Below the pieces are notes generated by a model, which saw nothing but the letters and a program-made list of their open reading frames with translations, had not been told where the DNA came from and did no database searches. A program made the position numbers and the translations under genes. This document shows positions 26,725 to 35,290 of a stretch of 57,012 nt of DNA, piece by piece. The stretch comes from CAZSNH01 sp052388455 (GTDB taxonomy: Bacteria; Pseudomonadota; Alphaproteobacteria; Rhizobiales; Hyphomicrobiaceae). Within the stretch, counting starts at the first letter, position 1. Each line of letters opens with the position of its first letter. The DNA lies in assembly GCA_052388455.1 (NCBI GenBank), contig JBQTIA010000076.1:1-57012 (forward strand), read 5' to 3'.

Positions 26725-27432
26725 TCACGCTTCCTTGAAGCGATAGCCGACGCCGTACAGCGTTTCGATCACATCGAAATCGTCATCGACCTGCTTGAAC
26801 TTTTTTCGCAACCGCTTGATGTGACTGTCGATCGTCCGGTCGTCAACATAGACCTGATCATCATAGGCCGCATCCATCAGCGCGTCGCGGGTCTTGACGA
26901 CGCCGGGCCGCGTGGCGAGCGCCTGCAGGATCAGGAACTCTGTGACCGTCAGCGTAACACCCTTGTCGTCCCAGTGGCAGGTGTGGCGCTCGGGATCGAG
27001 CTTCAGCTTGCCGCGTTCGAGAATGCGCGCCACTTCGACCTTGGCGGCGGTCGGGTCCTTGGGGGCGAAGCGGCGCAGGATGGCGCGCACACGCTCGACC
27101 ACGAGGCGCTGCGAGAACGGTTTGGCGATGTAGTCGTCGGCGCCCATCTTGAGACCGAACAGCTCATCGATCTCCTCGTCCTTGGAGGTGAGGAAGATGA
27201 CCGGCATGTCGGACGACTGGCGCACGCGGCGCAACAGTTCCATTCCGTCCATGCGCGGCATCTTGATGTCGAAGATGCCGAGATCGGCGGGATCCTCGGT
27301 CAGGGCCTCGAGTGCGGAGGCGCCATCGTTGTAGGTTCGGACCTTGTAGCCCTCCGCTTCCAGCGCGAGGCCCAGCGAGGTGAGAATGTTGCGCTCGTCG
27401 TCGACCAGCGCGATCGTGCTCTTTTCCTTCAT
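26725..27432 (-). CDS. chvI: ChvI-like OmpR-family response regulator
   Basis: The 235-aa regulator has a receiver domain with acidic pocket DDER (11-14), phospho-acceptor Asp55 in GIFDIKMPRMDG, and KPF at about 115. A C-terminal winged helix follows (TVTEFLILQALATRPGVVKT, then DRTIDSHIKRLRKKFK). ChvI controls exopolysaccharide, motility and acid-response genes in Rhizobiales. It is the first gene of the chvI-chvG-hprK-EIIA-HPr block and is divergent from the hugZ-like gene, with 138 bp between the two starts. Confidence 0.96.
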   Translation of the reverse strand: MKEKSTIALVDDERNILTSLGLALEAEGYKVRTYNDGASALEALTEDPADLGIFDIKMPRMDGMELLRRVRQSSDMPVIFLTSKDEEIDELFGLKMGADDYIAKPFSQRLVVERVRAILRRFAPKDPTAAKVEVARILERGKLKLDPERHTCHWDDKGVTLTVTEFLILQALATRPGVVKTRDALMDAAYDDQVYVDDRTIDSHIKRLRKKFKQVDDDFDVIETLYGVGYRFKEA

Positions 27433-27570
27433 GTGTCCGACCCCTCCAGGTGGTCCGGCAGTCTTGCCGCTCTATGGTCCCAAGTTGGATCAATTGTGGC
27501 AAGCTCACACTCCGTCGGTTCGCCTGAACCGCCGCTGAATGGCACTGCGTATACACCGGACACCCCGCCA

Positions 27571-28377
27571 ATGACGTCGGAATCGAAGCAAAACAGCGAC
27601 CGACCGTCGCGCCAGCCGACCCCTGCGGATAAGTCCGCGCGGGATCTGGTCCGCACGGCGCTGAAGGGGGCGCTGGCCACCCTGGACCGCACCAGCGGCC
27701 ACCCCTACGCCTCGCTTGTAACGGTCGCGACCGAGCCCGACGGCACCCCGCTGGTGCTCATCTCGCGGCTGGCGCTGCACACCCAGAACATCCTCGCCGA
27801 CGGCCGGGCGAGCCTGCTCGTCGATGCCAGCGGCAACGACGGCGATCCGCTGGCCGGCGGGCGGGTGACCTTGATCGGACGAGCCGAGCAGACCGAGGCG
27901 CCCGCCGCCCGCCGCCGTTTCCTGGAACGACATCCCGCGGCCGGCGGCTATGCCGATTTTCCCGATTTCTCTTTCTACCGCCTCGCCGTCGAACGCGGCC
28001 ACTTCATCGGCGGCTTCGGCCGCATCGTGCCGCTGGATCGCGCACAACTCGTCCTCGACCTCTCCGATGCCAGTCGACTGGTGGAGGGCGAGACGGAGAT
28101 CGTCGCGCACATGAACGCCGATCATTCCGATGCCGTTGCACTTTACGCAAAGAGGCTAGGTGGAGCGCCCGCAGCAACCACTGCCGACCTGCCATGGCGC
28201 ATGACCGGCATCGATCCCGAGGGCCTCGATGTCGTGAGCAGCGGCCACACCCGGCGGATCAGCTTCGCGACTCGCGTGACGACACCGGCGCTCGCGCGTC
28301 AGGAGTTGACCCGGTTGGCGCAGGCAGCACGAGCCGGCGGCACCGTGTCCGACGCTGAAGGCAACGCCGGCCATTGA
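27571..28377 (+). CDS. HugZ-like pyridoxamine-phosphate-oxidase-related protein
   Basis: The 268-aa protein has an N-terminal FMN-binding split barrel (about 28-150; TLDRTSGHPYASLVTVA, then GHFIGGFGRI) and a C-terminal DUF2470-type domain with HMNADHSDAV, whose histidines bind haem iron in HugZ proteins. HugZ cleaves haem for iron acquisition; other members reduce flavins or have unknown substrates. The ATG at 27571 begins a lysine-rich lead before the barrel. Placed between chvI and PEPCK, which is its common locus in Hyphomicrobiales (from memory). Haem degradation is plausible, not shown. Confidence 0.82.
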   Translation: MTSESKQNSDRPSRQPTPADKSARDLVRTALKGALATLDRTSGHPYASLVTVATEPDGTPLVLISRLALHTQNILADGRASLLVDASGNDGDPLAGGRVTLIGRAEQTEAPAARRRFLERHPAAGGYADFPDFSFYRLAVERGHFIGGFGRIVPLDRAQLVLDLSDASRLVEGETEIVAHMNADHSDAVALYAKRLGGAPAATTADLPWRMTGIDPEGLDVVSSGHTRRISFATRVTTPALARQELTRLAQAARAGGTVSDAEGNAGH

Positions 28378-28581
28378 CGTGTAGCCGCGACCGACGCCTC
28401 CATTCGCCTTTCGTATTGCACCGCACCAAAGTCCCGTTTACGCGCAAGAACGCATTTGCAAAACCGCGCGACGACCAGCGGAATGGCGCTTCCATCCTTG
28501 AAGATAATGCGGATCGGATGTTAGCGTTGCTGTGGGTCATCCTAAAGTCGAATGGTACTGCTTACCGGGGAAACGTCCGCA

Positions 28582-30411
28582 ATGACCAACATGCCGTCGC
28601 CTGCGTCCATGGGCCTGCCGTCTCAGCCTCGCACCAAGAACGCGCACGTTCTGGCGTTCGTCGACGAGGTGAAGGCGCTGTACAAGCCCGATCAGGTCTA
28701 CTGGTGCAACGGCGGCAAGGCCGAGTATCAGGCAATGATCAAGGCGCTGGTCGACGGCGGCACGGCGATCTGGCTCAATCCGGCGAAGCGGCCGAATTCG
28801 ATCCTGGTGCGCTCCGACCCCTCGGATGTGGCCCGCGTCGAGGACCAGACTTACATCTGCTCCAAGAACAAGGACGATGCCGGGCCGACCAACAACTGGT
28901 TCGATCCGGCCGAAATGAAGGCGACCCTGCTCAAGCTCTACGACGGCGCCATGCAGGGCCGCACGATGTACGTCTTGCCGTATTCGATGGGGCCGATCGG
29001 ATCGAATATCGCCCGCATCGGCGTCATGGTGACCGACAGCGCCTACGCGGTCGCGAACATGCACATCATGACCCGCGTCGGCGACAAGGTCTTCGAGGCA
29101 CTCGGCGACAGCGCGGATTTCGTACAGGGCCGCCACACCGTCGGCGCGCCGCTCACGGCTGCCAGCCAAGCCGATGTCCCGTGGCCCTGCAACAAGACCA
29201 AGTACATCACGCACTATCCTGAAACGCGCGAGATCTGGAGCTATGGCTCGGGCTACGGCGGCAACGCGCTGCTCGGCAAGAAGTGCCATGCGCTCCGCAT
29301 CGCCTCGGTTCAGGCCCGCGACGAAGGGTGGATGGCCGAGCACATGCTCATCCTGAAGCTCACCAACCCCGAAGGTCGTTCCAAATTCATCGCGGCGGCG
29401 TTCCCCTCCGCGTGCGGCAAGACCAACCTCGCCATGCTGACGCCGACGATCCCCGGCTGGAAGGCGGAAACGGTCGGCGACGACATCTGCTGGATGAAGT
29501 TCGGGCCCGACGGCCGCCTCTACGCCATCAATCCGGAAACGGGATTCTTCGGCGTCGCGCCCGGGACATCGGACCAGAGCAATTACAATGCAATGCGGAC
29601 GCTGACCGCGAACTGCATCTATTCGAACGTCGGGCTGACCGACGACGGTGACGTCTACTGGGAGCAGATGGGCGATACACAGCCGGCGAGCGCCGTCGAC
29701 TGGATGCGCCGTCCGTGGAAACCCGGCTGCGGACGTACGGCCGCCCACGCCAACGCGAGATTCACGGCGCCGGCCCGCCAGTGCCCCGTCGTCGCCAAGG
29801 AGTGGGAGGATCCGAAGGGCGTTCCAATCGACGCCATCTTGTTCGGCGGGCGGCGCGCGAAAGTCGTGCCGCTGGTCTCCGAAGCTCTGGACTGGCGTCA
29901 CGGCACGTTCCTCGGCTCGATCATGGCGTCCGAGAAGACCGCGGCCGCCGCCGACGCCAAGGGCGACATGCGCCGCGACCCGATGGCCATGCTGCCATTC
30001 TGCGGCTATCATATGGGCGACTATTTCCAGCACTGGCTCAATATGGGTGAGCGCGGCGGCAGCAGGATGCCGAAGGTTTTCTACGTCAACTGGTTCCGCA
30101 AGAGCGCCGAGGGCAAGTTCCTTTGGCCGGGCTACGCGGAAAACAGCCGTGTTCTGAAGTGGATCTTCGAGCGCTGCGATGGCACCGCCGGCGCGGTCGA
30201 CACCCCGATCGGGCGGCTTCCGGCCAAGGACGCGCTCGATCTCAACGGTCTGAACATCTGGCCGGCCGCCATGGAGGAACTGCTCAAGGTCGACGTCGCC
30301 GGCTGGAAGGCCGAGTTGCCGTCCATACGCGAGCACTACGCCACCTTCGGCGCCAAGCTGCCCAAGGGCCTCGTCGAGGAGCTGGCCTCGCTGGAGCAGC
30401 GGCTCGGCTGA
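28582..30411 (+). CDS. pckG: Phosphoenolpyruvate carboxykinase (GTP)
   Basis: The 609-aa enzyme is of the GTP-dependent family (EC 4.1.1.32): the P-loop with the reactive cysteine is FPSACGKTNLAM (about 274-285), with upstream YGSGYGGNALLGKKC and downstream GVPIDAILFGGRR. It makes PEP from oxaloacetate for gluconeogenesis, or the reverse in C1-assimilating bacteria. ATG 28582 is chosen because a GGGGAAAC ribosome binding site lies about 10 nt before it. ATP-type PckA (about 530 aa, unrelated in sequence) normally occupies this position next to chvI in rhizobia, so the identity here is notable. Confidence 0.96.
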   Translation: MTNMPSPASMGLPSQPRTKNAHVLAFVDEVKALYKPDQVYWCNGGKAEYQAMIKALVDGGTAIWLNPAKRPNSILVRSDPSDVARVEDQTYICSKNKDDAGPTNNWFDPAEMKATLLKLYDGAMQGRTMYVLPYSMGPIGSNIARIGVMVTDSAYAVANMHIMTRVGDKVFEALGDSADFVQGRHTVGAPLTAASQADVPWPCNKTKYITHYPETREIWSYGSGYGGNALLGKKCHALRIASVQARDEGWMAEHMLILKLTNPEGRSKFIAAAFPSACGKTNLAMLTPTIPGWKAETVGDDICWMKFGPDGRLYAINPETGFFGVAPGTSDQSNYNAMRTLTANCIYSNVGLTDDGDVYWEQMGDTQPASAVDWMRRPWKPGCGRTAAHANARFTAPARQCPVVAKEWEDPKGVPIDAILFGGRRAKVVPLVSEALDWRHGTFLGSIMASEKTAAAADAKGDMRRDPMAMLPFCGYHMGDYFQHWLNMGERGGSRMPKVFYVNWFRKSAEGKFLWPGYAENSRVLKWIFERCDGTAGAVDTPIGRLPAKDALDLNGLNIWPAAMEELLKVDVAGWKAELPSIREHYATFGAKLPKGLVEELASLEQRLG

Positions 30412-30463
30412 ACAGGCCATCTTAGTCAGGACGGACGCCAAAGCGGCCCATGACGAAGCGTAT

Positions 30464-30478
30464 CCGACCTGAGGTCGG
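30464..30478. repeat. Perfect 7-bp inverted repeat CCGACCT-G-AGGTCGG
   Basis: The arms are 30464-30470 and 30472-30478, 53 bp after the pckG stop and just upstream of the next gene. There is no T-tract, so an operator or mRNA-end hairpin is as likely as a terminator. Confidence 0.5.
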
Positions 30479-30531
30479 ACGTGCATGTTTATTTGCCGAC
30501 TGCCGCCGGAGATGCGACGCGGGAGGCGCGT

Positions 30532-30927
30532 GTGCAGTGGCTTCGCAAACTCTTCGGACTGACACGTCCGTCCGCCGAGGCGAGCACCGCGAAGACCGCG
30601 GCGGCACCCGACGTGCGCGTCAGTCATGACGAAACGTCGATCCTGCTCCACCATCCGGATGGCCGCGAGGATGCGATGGCCTGGAGCGCCATCGTCCGTG
30701 TCGCCATCGAGACGACCGACTCCGGGCCTTTCGCCGCCGATCTCTTCTGGATCGTCGACGACAGCGAAGGCCGCCGACTGACGATCCCACTCGAAGCAGA
30801 CGGCGAAAGCGAACTGCTCGCAAAGATGCAGCGTCGGCTCGATGGCTTCGACAACATGGCCGTCGTCGAAGCCATGGGCTCGACCGAGATGGCTCGATTC
30901 ACGGTGTGGGAGGCGAAGCAAAACTGA
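30532..30927 (+). CDS. Hypothetical protein, 131 aa
   Basis: I do not recognise this family. The predicted cytosolic protein starts VQWLRKLFGL and has a beta-rich middle (SHDETSILLHHPDG, AMAWSAIVRVAIETTD, LFWIVDD), then an acidic helix and a C-terminal FTVWE. GTG 30532 is chosen because GGGAGG lies 5 nt before it; an ATG at 30481 is the alternative, but its candidate Shine-Dalgarno is part of the inverted repeat. It follows pckG by 120 nt on the same strand and ends 20 bp from a convergent pentapeptide-repeat gene. Composition matches a real gene in this genome. Confidence 0.7.
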   Translation: MQWLRKLFGLTRPSAEASTAKTAAAPDVRVSHDETSILLHHPDGREDAMAWSAIVRVAIETTDSGPFAADLFWIVDDSEGRRLTIPLEADGESELLAKMQRRLDGFDNMAVVEAMGSTEMARFTVWEAKQN

Positions 30928-30947
30928 TTTCTGCCCGGCCGTGAGTA

Positions 30948-31748
30948 TCAGTTGCGATAGGCGCGATCGAGGTTCTTCACCTTGTCGAAATTCTTAGCCC
31001 CCGGCGCATTCTTCATGGCTCCGATGCGCGCAGAGTTCACGTCGGCGCTGTCGAAGTCGGCCCCAGTCACGTTGGCTTCCGTGAGATCGGCGCCCGCCAG
31101 CTCGCTGCCGTTCAGCCGCGCCCCTTCGAGATCGGCGCCCTTGAGCGAGGCGAACTCGAACAGCGAGCGCGACATGTTTGCGCCCTTGAACGAGGCCCCC
31201 TCCAGGTTCGTACTGCGGAACGTGCCGCGCATCAGGCCCATCGACTGGTTTTTCTCGTCCGCCGAGAGATCGGCGCCGTCGAGCTTCGCGCCGATCATGC
31301 TGGCCTTGGAGAAATCTCCGGCGACGCGCGCGCCGGTCAGATCCGCTCCATCGAGCTTGGAGCCGATGAGCTGGGTGCCGAATAGGCTCGCCCGCTTGAG
31401 GTTGACTCCGCTCCAATCCGCCTTCAGCGACCACACACCATCGAGATTGACGCCTTCGAGATTGGCGCCCGAGAGATTGCTGCCCATAAGCCGCGCCGTC
31501 ATCAGGTTGGTGCGGCGCAGATCCATGTTCGAGAGGTCGAGGCCGTTCAGCGCCTTGGCCACCAGATCGAGCTTTTCCTCGCCCTTCAAGGCGGCAAGCC
31601 CAGCCTCGATGTCGGCGCGGGTCATCTCCGCCTTGGTGAAGCTGTCGGACGTGAGATCGACCATGTCGAGCATGTCCTGCGCCTTTGCCGGCGCCGCAGC
31701 GAGCAGCAGGGACAGGCCGAACAGGATCGCGCGCGAGCGGTGCCACAT
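30948..31748 (-). CDS. Exported pentapeptide-repeat protein
   Basis: The 266-aa protein has an N-terminal signal peptide (WHRSRAILFGLSLLLAAAPAKA, cleavage about residue 24). From about residue 70 it consists of tandem A(D/N)LxX-type five-residue units (LSGANLEGVNLDG, LDGADLTGARVAG, LKGADLEGARLNG), the right-handed quadrilateral beta-helix of the pentapeptide-repeat family. A non-repeat insert lies around DEKNQSM. Function of exported members is unknown. The start at 31748 is chosen so that the signal peptide is N-terminal; an upstream ATG at 31799 is possible. Divergent from the Crp/Fnr gene. Confidence 0.85.
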   Translation of the reverse strand: MWHRSRAILFGLSLLLAAAPAKAQDMLDMVDLTSDSFTKAEMTRADIEAGLAALKGEEKLDLVAKALNGLDLSNMDLRRTNLMTARLMGSNLSGANLEGVNLDGVWSLKADWSGVNLKRASLFGTQLIGSKLDGADLTGARVAGDFSKASMIGAKLDGADLSADEKNQSMGLMRGTFRSTNLEGASFKGANMSRSLFEFASLKGADLEGARLNGSELAGADLTEANVTGADFDSADVNSARIGAMKNAPGAKNFDKVKNLDRAYRN

Positions 31749-31897
31749 ACTGAAAATTTCCTCTCCTGCGCTGGCCATGACCCGACGCACTTCGGCCAAC
31801 GTGCTGTTGTCGCTTGTTTTGTCCGCGCGCCGGCGATCCGAACCCGCCCGCCGTCCGCGCCGCGCGCCTGATGATGTGTTAGTCGCGGGCGCGAACT

Positions 31898-31925
31898 GAG
31901 GTATGTAACCTGGGTCACGTACCTC
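31898..31925. promoter_or_regulatory. 28-bp palindromic operator candidate upstream of the Crp/Fnr gene
   Basis: GAGGTATGTAACC and GGTCACGTACCTC are 11/13 complementary around a central TG. The site ends 35 bp before the regulator's ATG and lies between the divergent pentapeptide and regulator genes. The inner half-sites GTAAC/GTCAC suit a Crp/Fnr-type dimer, so autoregulation is plausible. There is no T-tract to suggest a terminator. Confidence 0.6.
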
Positions 31926-31960
31926 TCCCTTTCACGAAAACGTGCGAGCGCCCGCGCCCC

Positions 31961-32635
31961 ATGACCACGACCGAGACCGACGACCGCTGGCTGTCGCTGT
32001 TTCCCGCCCTGAAGGGCATGGACGTCGACCACCTCGCCCTCGCACGCGCGCAGATGCACTTCCCGGAGCTCGGCGAAGGCGCCGTCGCCTATCATCAGGG
32101 AGGCGAGTGTGCCAACTACCTGATGTGCCTAGAAGGAGGAACGCGCGCCTTCAAGACGTCGAGCACGGGCCGCGAGCTTCTGATCTACCGCGTGTCGCCC
32201 GGCAGCACCTGTGCCTTCACAACCCAGTGCCTGCTGGCCGGCGGCACGTTCCCGGCCGAAAGCGTCGCCGAGGCACCGACCCGCATGGCCGCCCTTCCGG
32301 CCGAGACCTTCCATCGCCTGATGGAGGTCTCGACTCCGTTTCGCCGCTTCGTGCTCGACGACTATTCCCAACTGCTCGCCAGCATGATCAGCCTCGTCGA
32401 CGAGGTGGCCTTCGACAGTCTCGACCGGCGCCTCGCCCGCCGTCTCATCGCCGAAGCGCAATCCGATGGGTCTGTCAGCAAGACGCACCAGCAGCTCGCC
32501 CTCGATCTCGGCAGCGTGCGCGAGGTGATCAGCCGCTATCTCGCGGACTGGGAGCGCCGCGGCTGGATCGTCACCTCCCGAGGCCGCATCGAAATCGTCG
32601 ACCGCGCGGCGCTGGCGACGTACCGAGGATACTAG
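31961..32635 (+). CDS. Crp/Fnr family transcriptional regulator
   Basis: The 224-aa protein has an N-terminal cyclic-nucleotide-binding-like beta-roll (about 15-130) and a C-terminal winged helix with HQQLALDLGSVREVISRYL. The recognition helix reads E-V-I-S-R, the E..SR pattern of FNR-type proteins. There is no N-terminal cysteine cluster, so it is not an oxygen-sensing 4Fe-4S FNR. Cysteines in ECANYLMC, STCAFTTQC suggest possible redox or ligand sensing. It overlaps no gene; the ThiF/MoeB-like gene starts 9 nt after its stop and is probably co-transcribed. A 28-bp palindrome precedes it. Confidence 0.9.
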   Translation: MTTTETDDRWLSLFPALKGMDVDHLALARAQMHFPELGEGAVAYHQGGECANYLMCLEGGTRAFKTSSTGRELLIYRVSPGSTCAFTTQCLLAGGTFPAESVAEAPTRMAALPAETFHRLMEVSTPFRRFVLDDYSQLLASMISLVDEVAFDSLDRRLARRLIAEAQSDGSVSKTHQQLALDLGSVREVISRYLADWERRGWIVTSRGRIEIVDRAALATYRGY

Positions 32636-32644
32636 AACACCCCC

Positions 32645-33514
32645 ATGCCGCTCACGTCCGATGAAATCCGCCGCTACAAGCGCCACCTCGTGCTGAAGGA
32701 GGTCGGCGGGCAGGGGCAGCAGAAGCTCAAGGGCGCGCGCGTGCTCGTGGTCGGAGCGGGCGGGCTCGGCTCGCCGATCCTGCTCTATCTCGCCGCCGCC
32801 GGCGTCGGCACGCTCGGCGTCATCGACCACGACACGGTCAGCCTCGACAATCTCCAGCGCCAGATCGTGCACGACACCGCCCACGTCGGCAGGCTCAAGG
32901 TCGAGAGCGCGCGAGACACGATCGCCAGCCTCAATCCGCATGTGACGGTCGAGACCCACCCATTCCGCCTCGATGCCACGAATGCCATCGACATCATCTC
33001 GCGCTACGACATCGTGACCGACGGCTCCGACACGTTCGCCACTCGCTATCTCGTCTGCGATGCCTGCTATCTGGCGAAGCGACCCCTCGTCTTCGCCGCG
33101 GTCGGGCCGTTCGACGGCTACGTCACGACCTTCAAGCCGCACGAGAGGGACGCGAACGGACAACCTTACCCGACCTACCGCTGCGTCTTCCCCGAGGCGC
33201 CGCCGCCGGGCACGGTGCCGAACTGCGAGGAGGTCGGCGTGCTCGGCGCGGTCGTCGGGGTCGTCGGCACGCTGGCCGCAACCGAAATCCTGAAAGAGAT
33301 CACCGGCGCAGGTGAAAGCCTCGCCGGGCGCCTCGTGATCTACGACGCCAAGAGCGCGCGCTTCGAGAGCGTCACCATCGGCTGGGATCCAGCGAACCCG
33401 CTGTCGGGCGAGCATCCGACGATCCTCGACCTGTCGCTGCACGCCGCGGACACGACCTCCGCCTGCACGCCCATCGCCGGCACACCCGCGGACGTTTCGT
33501 CCGCAAGGGCTTGA
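32645..33514 (+). CDS. ThiF/MoeB/HesA family adenylyltransferase lacking the zinc tetrad
   Basis: The 289-aa E1-like protein has the ATP loop VVGAGGLGSP (about 35-44), NLQRQI, DGSDTFATRYLVCD, and the region RCVFPE...NCEEVGVLGAVVGV, in which the cysteine before EE is the usual thioester site. MoeB and ThiF adenylate the C-terminal glycine of small sulfur carriers. The paired CxxC zinc motifs of MoeB (CYRC and a C-terminal CPVCG-like pair) are not intact: YRC and one late Cys remain. Co-transcribed after the Crp/Fnr gene. The carrier-protein partner and pathway (molybdopterin, thiamine or other sulfur transfer) are undetermined. Confidence 0.85.
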   Translation: MPLTSDEIRRYKRHLVLKEVGGQGQQKLKGARVLVVGAGGLGSPILLYLAAAGVGTLGVIDHDTVSLDNLQRQIVHDTAHVGRLKVESARDTIASLNPHVTVETHPFRLDATNAIDIISRYDIVTDGSDTFATRYLVCDACYLAKRPLVFAAVGPFDGYVTTFKPHERDANGQPYPTYRCVFPEAPPPGTVPNCEEVGVLGAVVGVVGTLAATEILKEITGAGESLAGRLVIYDAKSARFESVTIGWDPANPLSGEHPTILDLSLHAADTTSACTPIAGTPADVSSARA

Positions 33515-33524
33515 ACATCTGCCG

Positions 33525-34946
33525 TCAGACTCCCGCATCGGGTTTCGCCTCTGCCGGCGTTCGGTTCAGCAGCTCGCCTCCGGCGTCGGCGGGCAGGCGC
33601 GCGAAGACGAGGGCGGCGAAAGCCGTGACAAGCGCGATGCCTGCGAACACCAAAGGAAATTGCTCGGCTGTGAGCACCGGGCTTCCGCTCACGTGCTGCA
33701 TGGTTTCGAGGCCGAACGCCGCCAGCGACACTCCGATCGTGCCGGACAATTGCTGGAGCACGGCGGTGAACGTCGTCGCGCGGGTGAGTTCGGAGGGGGC
33801 GACCTCGGCGAGCGCGATGGTGTTGATGGCGGTGAACTGAAGCGAGCGGGAAAGCCCGCCGATCAGGAACAGGAAGACAATCAGCGCCGCCGGTGTCGAC
33901 GCCGTGAAAAAGGCCGGCAGAACGCCGAACGCCGCCGCCACCAGGGCGTTGACGATCAGCACGCGCCGGTAGCCGTAGCGCCTCAGCAGCTTCGCCGCCT
34001 GGGTCTTCATGGCGATGGCGCCGGCCCCGGCTGCGAACGTCAGCATGCCCGACTGGAAGGCCGTCAGACCGAACCCGAGCTGGAACAGCAGCGGCAGCAG
34101 GAACGGCATGGCGCCGACGCCGATGCGGAAGACGAGGCCGCCGTAGATGCCGGCGCGAAAAGTGGGATAGCGCAGCAGAGCGAGATCGATGATCGGCTCC
34201 GCCGTACGCCGGGCGTGGGCCAGATAGGCGACGAGCAGCGCCGCCCCGGTCGCGGTGAGCGCGAGCGCGGTGGCGCGCGACAGGATGTCGAGCCCGATCA
34301 CCGTCGCGCCGGTAAGGAACAGCGCCAGGCCCGGTCCGACCAGCAGAAATCCCCGCCCGTCGAAGCTGCTCTTCTCGTCGGCGGCGACGGCGGGAATGAA
34401 GCGCGTGATCAGCACCAGCGCGACAACGGCGACGGGGATGTTGATCCAGAAGATCCACCGCCAGTCGAAAAAGGTGGTGATGAAGCCGCCGAGCGGCGGC
34501 CCGAGGATCGGCCCGAGCAGGGCGGGAATCGTGAACCAGGCCACCGCATCGATGTATTCATGCTTGGGCAGCGAGCGCAGCATCAGCAGCCGGCCAACCG
34601 GCGTCATCATCGCCCCGCCGATACCCTGCACCACCCGCGCGGCGACGAGCCCGGAGAGGCTGTCGGCCATGGCACAGCCGACCGACCCCAGTCCGAACAC
34701 GACCATTGCCCAGCGGAACACCGTCTTGGCGCCGAACCGGTCCGCCACCCACCCGGAAGCCGGAATGAACACGGCCAGCGCCAGCAGGTAGCTGGTGACC
34801 GCCAGTTTCAGGTGAATGGGGTTGACGTCGAGATCGCGCGCCACCGCCGGCAGCGCCGTGGCGAGCACGGTGGCGTCGAGGCTTTCCATGAACAGCGCCG
34901 ACGCCACGATCAGCGGCACGGCCCGGCGGCGGAAGGTGGAGAGCAT
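33525..34946 (-). CDS. MFS transporter, DHA2-type drug exporter
   Basis: The 473-aa inner-membrane protein has about 12-14 hydrophobic segments. It carries the MFS motif A loop SGWVADRFGAKTVFRWAM after TM2, DATVLATALPAVARDL in TM1 (motif D1-like) and the motif C-like IGGAMMTPVGRLLM and PILGPPLGG in TM5. Such proton antiporters export drugs, dyes or organic acids. The ATG at 34946 is taken because TM1 begins right after; the frame is open upstream, but that part overlaps another ORF. The gene is convergent with the ThiF-like gene (10 bp between stops). Substrate unknown. Confidence 0.9.
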   Translation of the reverse strand: MLSTFRRRAVPLIVASALFMESLDATVLATALPAVARDLDVNPIHLKLAVTSYLLALAVFIPASGWVADRFGAKTVFRWAMVVFGLGSVGCAMADSLSGLVAARVVQGIGGAMMTPVGRLLMLRSLPKHEYIDAVAWFTIPALLGPILGPPLGGFITTFFDWRWIFWINIPVAVVALVLITRFIPAVAADEKSSFDGRGFLLVGPGLALFLTGATVIGLDILSRATALALTATGAALLVAYLAHARRTAEPIIDLALLRYPTFRAGIYGGLVFRIGVGAMPFLLPLLFQLGFGLTAFQSGMLTFAAGAGAIAMKTQAAKLLRRYGYRRVLIVNALVAAAFGVLPAFFTASTPAALIVFLFLIGGLSRSLQFTAINTIALAEVAPSELTRATTFTAVLQQLSGTIGVSLAAFGLETMQHVSGSPVLTAEQFPLVFAGIALVTAFAALVFARLPADAGGELLNRTPAEAKPDAGV

Positions 34947-35059
34947 CGCGTCTCGGCAAAATTCGGGAACTTGCGGCGGCCTGCCGCCTCGGGACCCTGC
35001 ATGTGCCGCGAAACCGACGCGCACGCAATGCGATCCCCTCGCCATCACGATTCCGCCGC

Positions 35060-35290
35060 TCACGGCTGACCGCGCCGGGCCAGACGTTCGAGCGCCCGCG
35101 CGCGGCGTGCGATGGCCATTTCGCGGTGATGATGGAGGCAGACGACATCCGGACCGAAGCAGCGCTTGCGCCGCCGGCAGAGCCTGATGACGCAGATGCA
35201 CGGCAGGCCGATCTGGCGTGCGCTTCCGCCCGTGAGGCTGTCGACCGCACCCGCTCCGATCTCAATCAGGCTCTGGGCATCGAAAGGATC
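35060..35290 (-). pseudogene. 5'-truncated Cys-rich small ORF (CxC...LCRRRKRCFGP type)
   Basis: On the minus strand an open frame ending at 35060 encodes LPCICVIRLCRRRKRCFGP followed by DVVCLHHHREMA. It resembles, from memory, small Cys-rich hypothetical proteins common in Rhizobiales. No ATG, GTG or TTG with a ribosome binding site is visible at a fitting place. Its presumed N-terminal part runs into the region where a DUF411 sequence begins on the other strand (about 35265-35290). I read it as a host gene cut by a recombination junction. Function unknown. Confidence 0.45.

Noticed and set aside
30464..30478. CCGACCTGAGGTCGG as the pckG terminator
   Set aside because: Arms are short (7 bp) with a one-base centre and no T-tract; kept only as an inverted repeat.
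28537..30921. A 794-codon minus-strand open frame across pckG
   Set aside because: Antisense to an intact GTP-PEPCK, with no recognisable domain and composition expected from a GC-rich complement.
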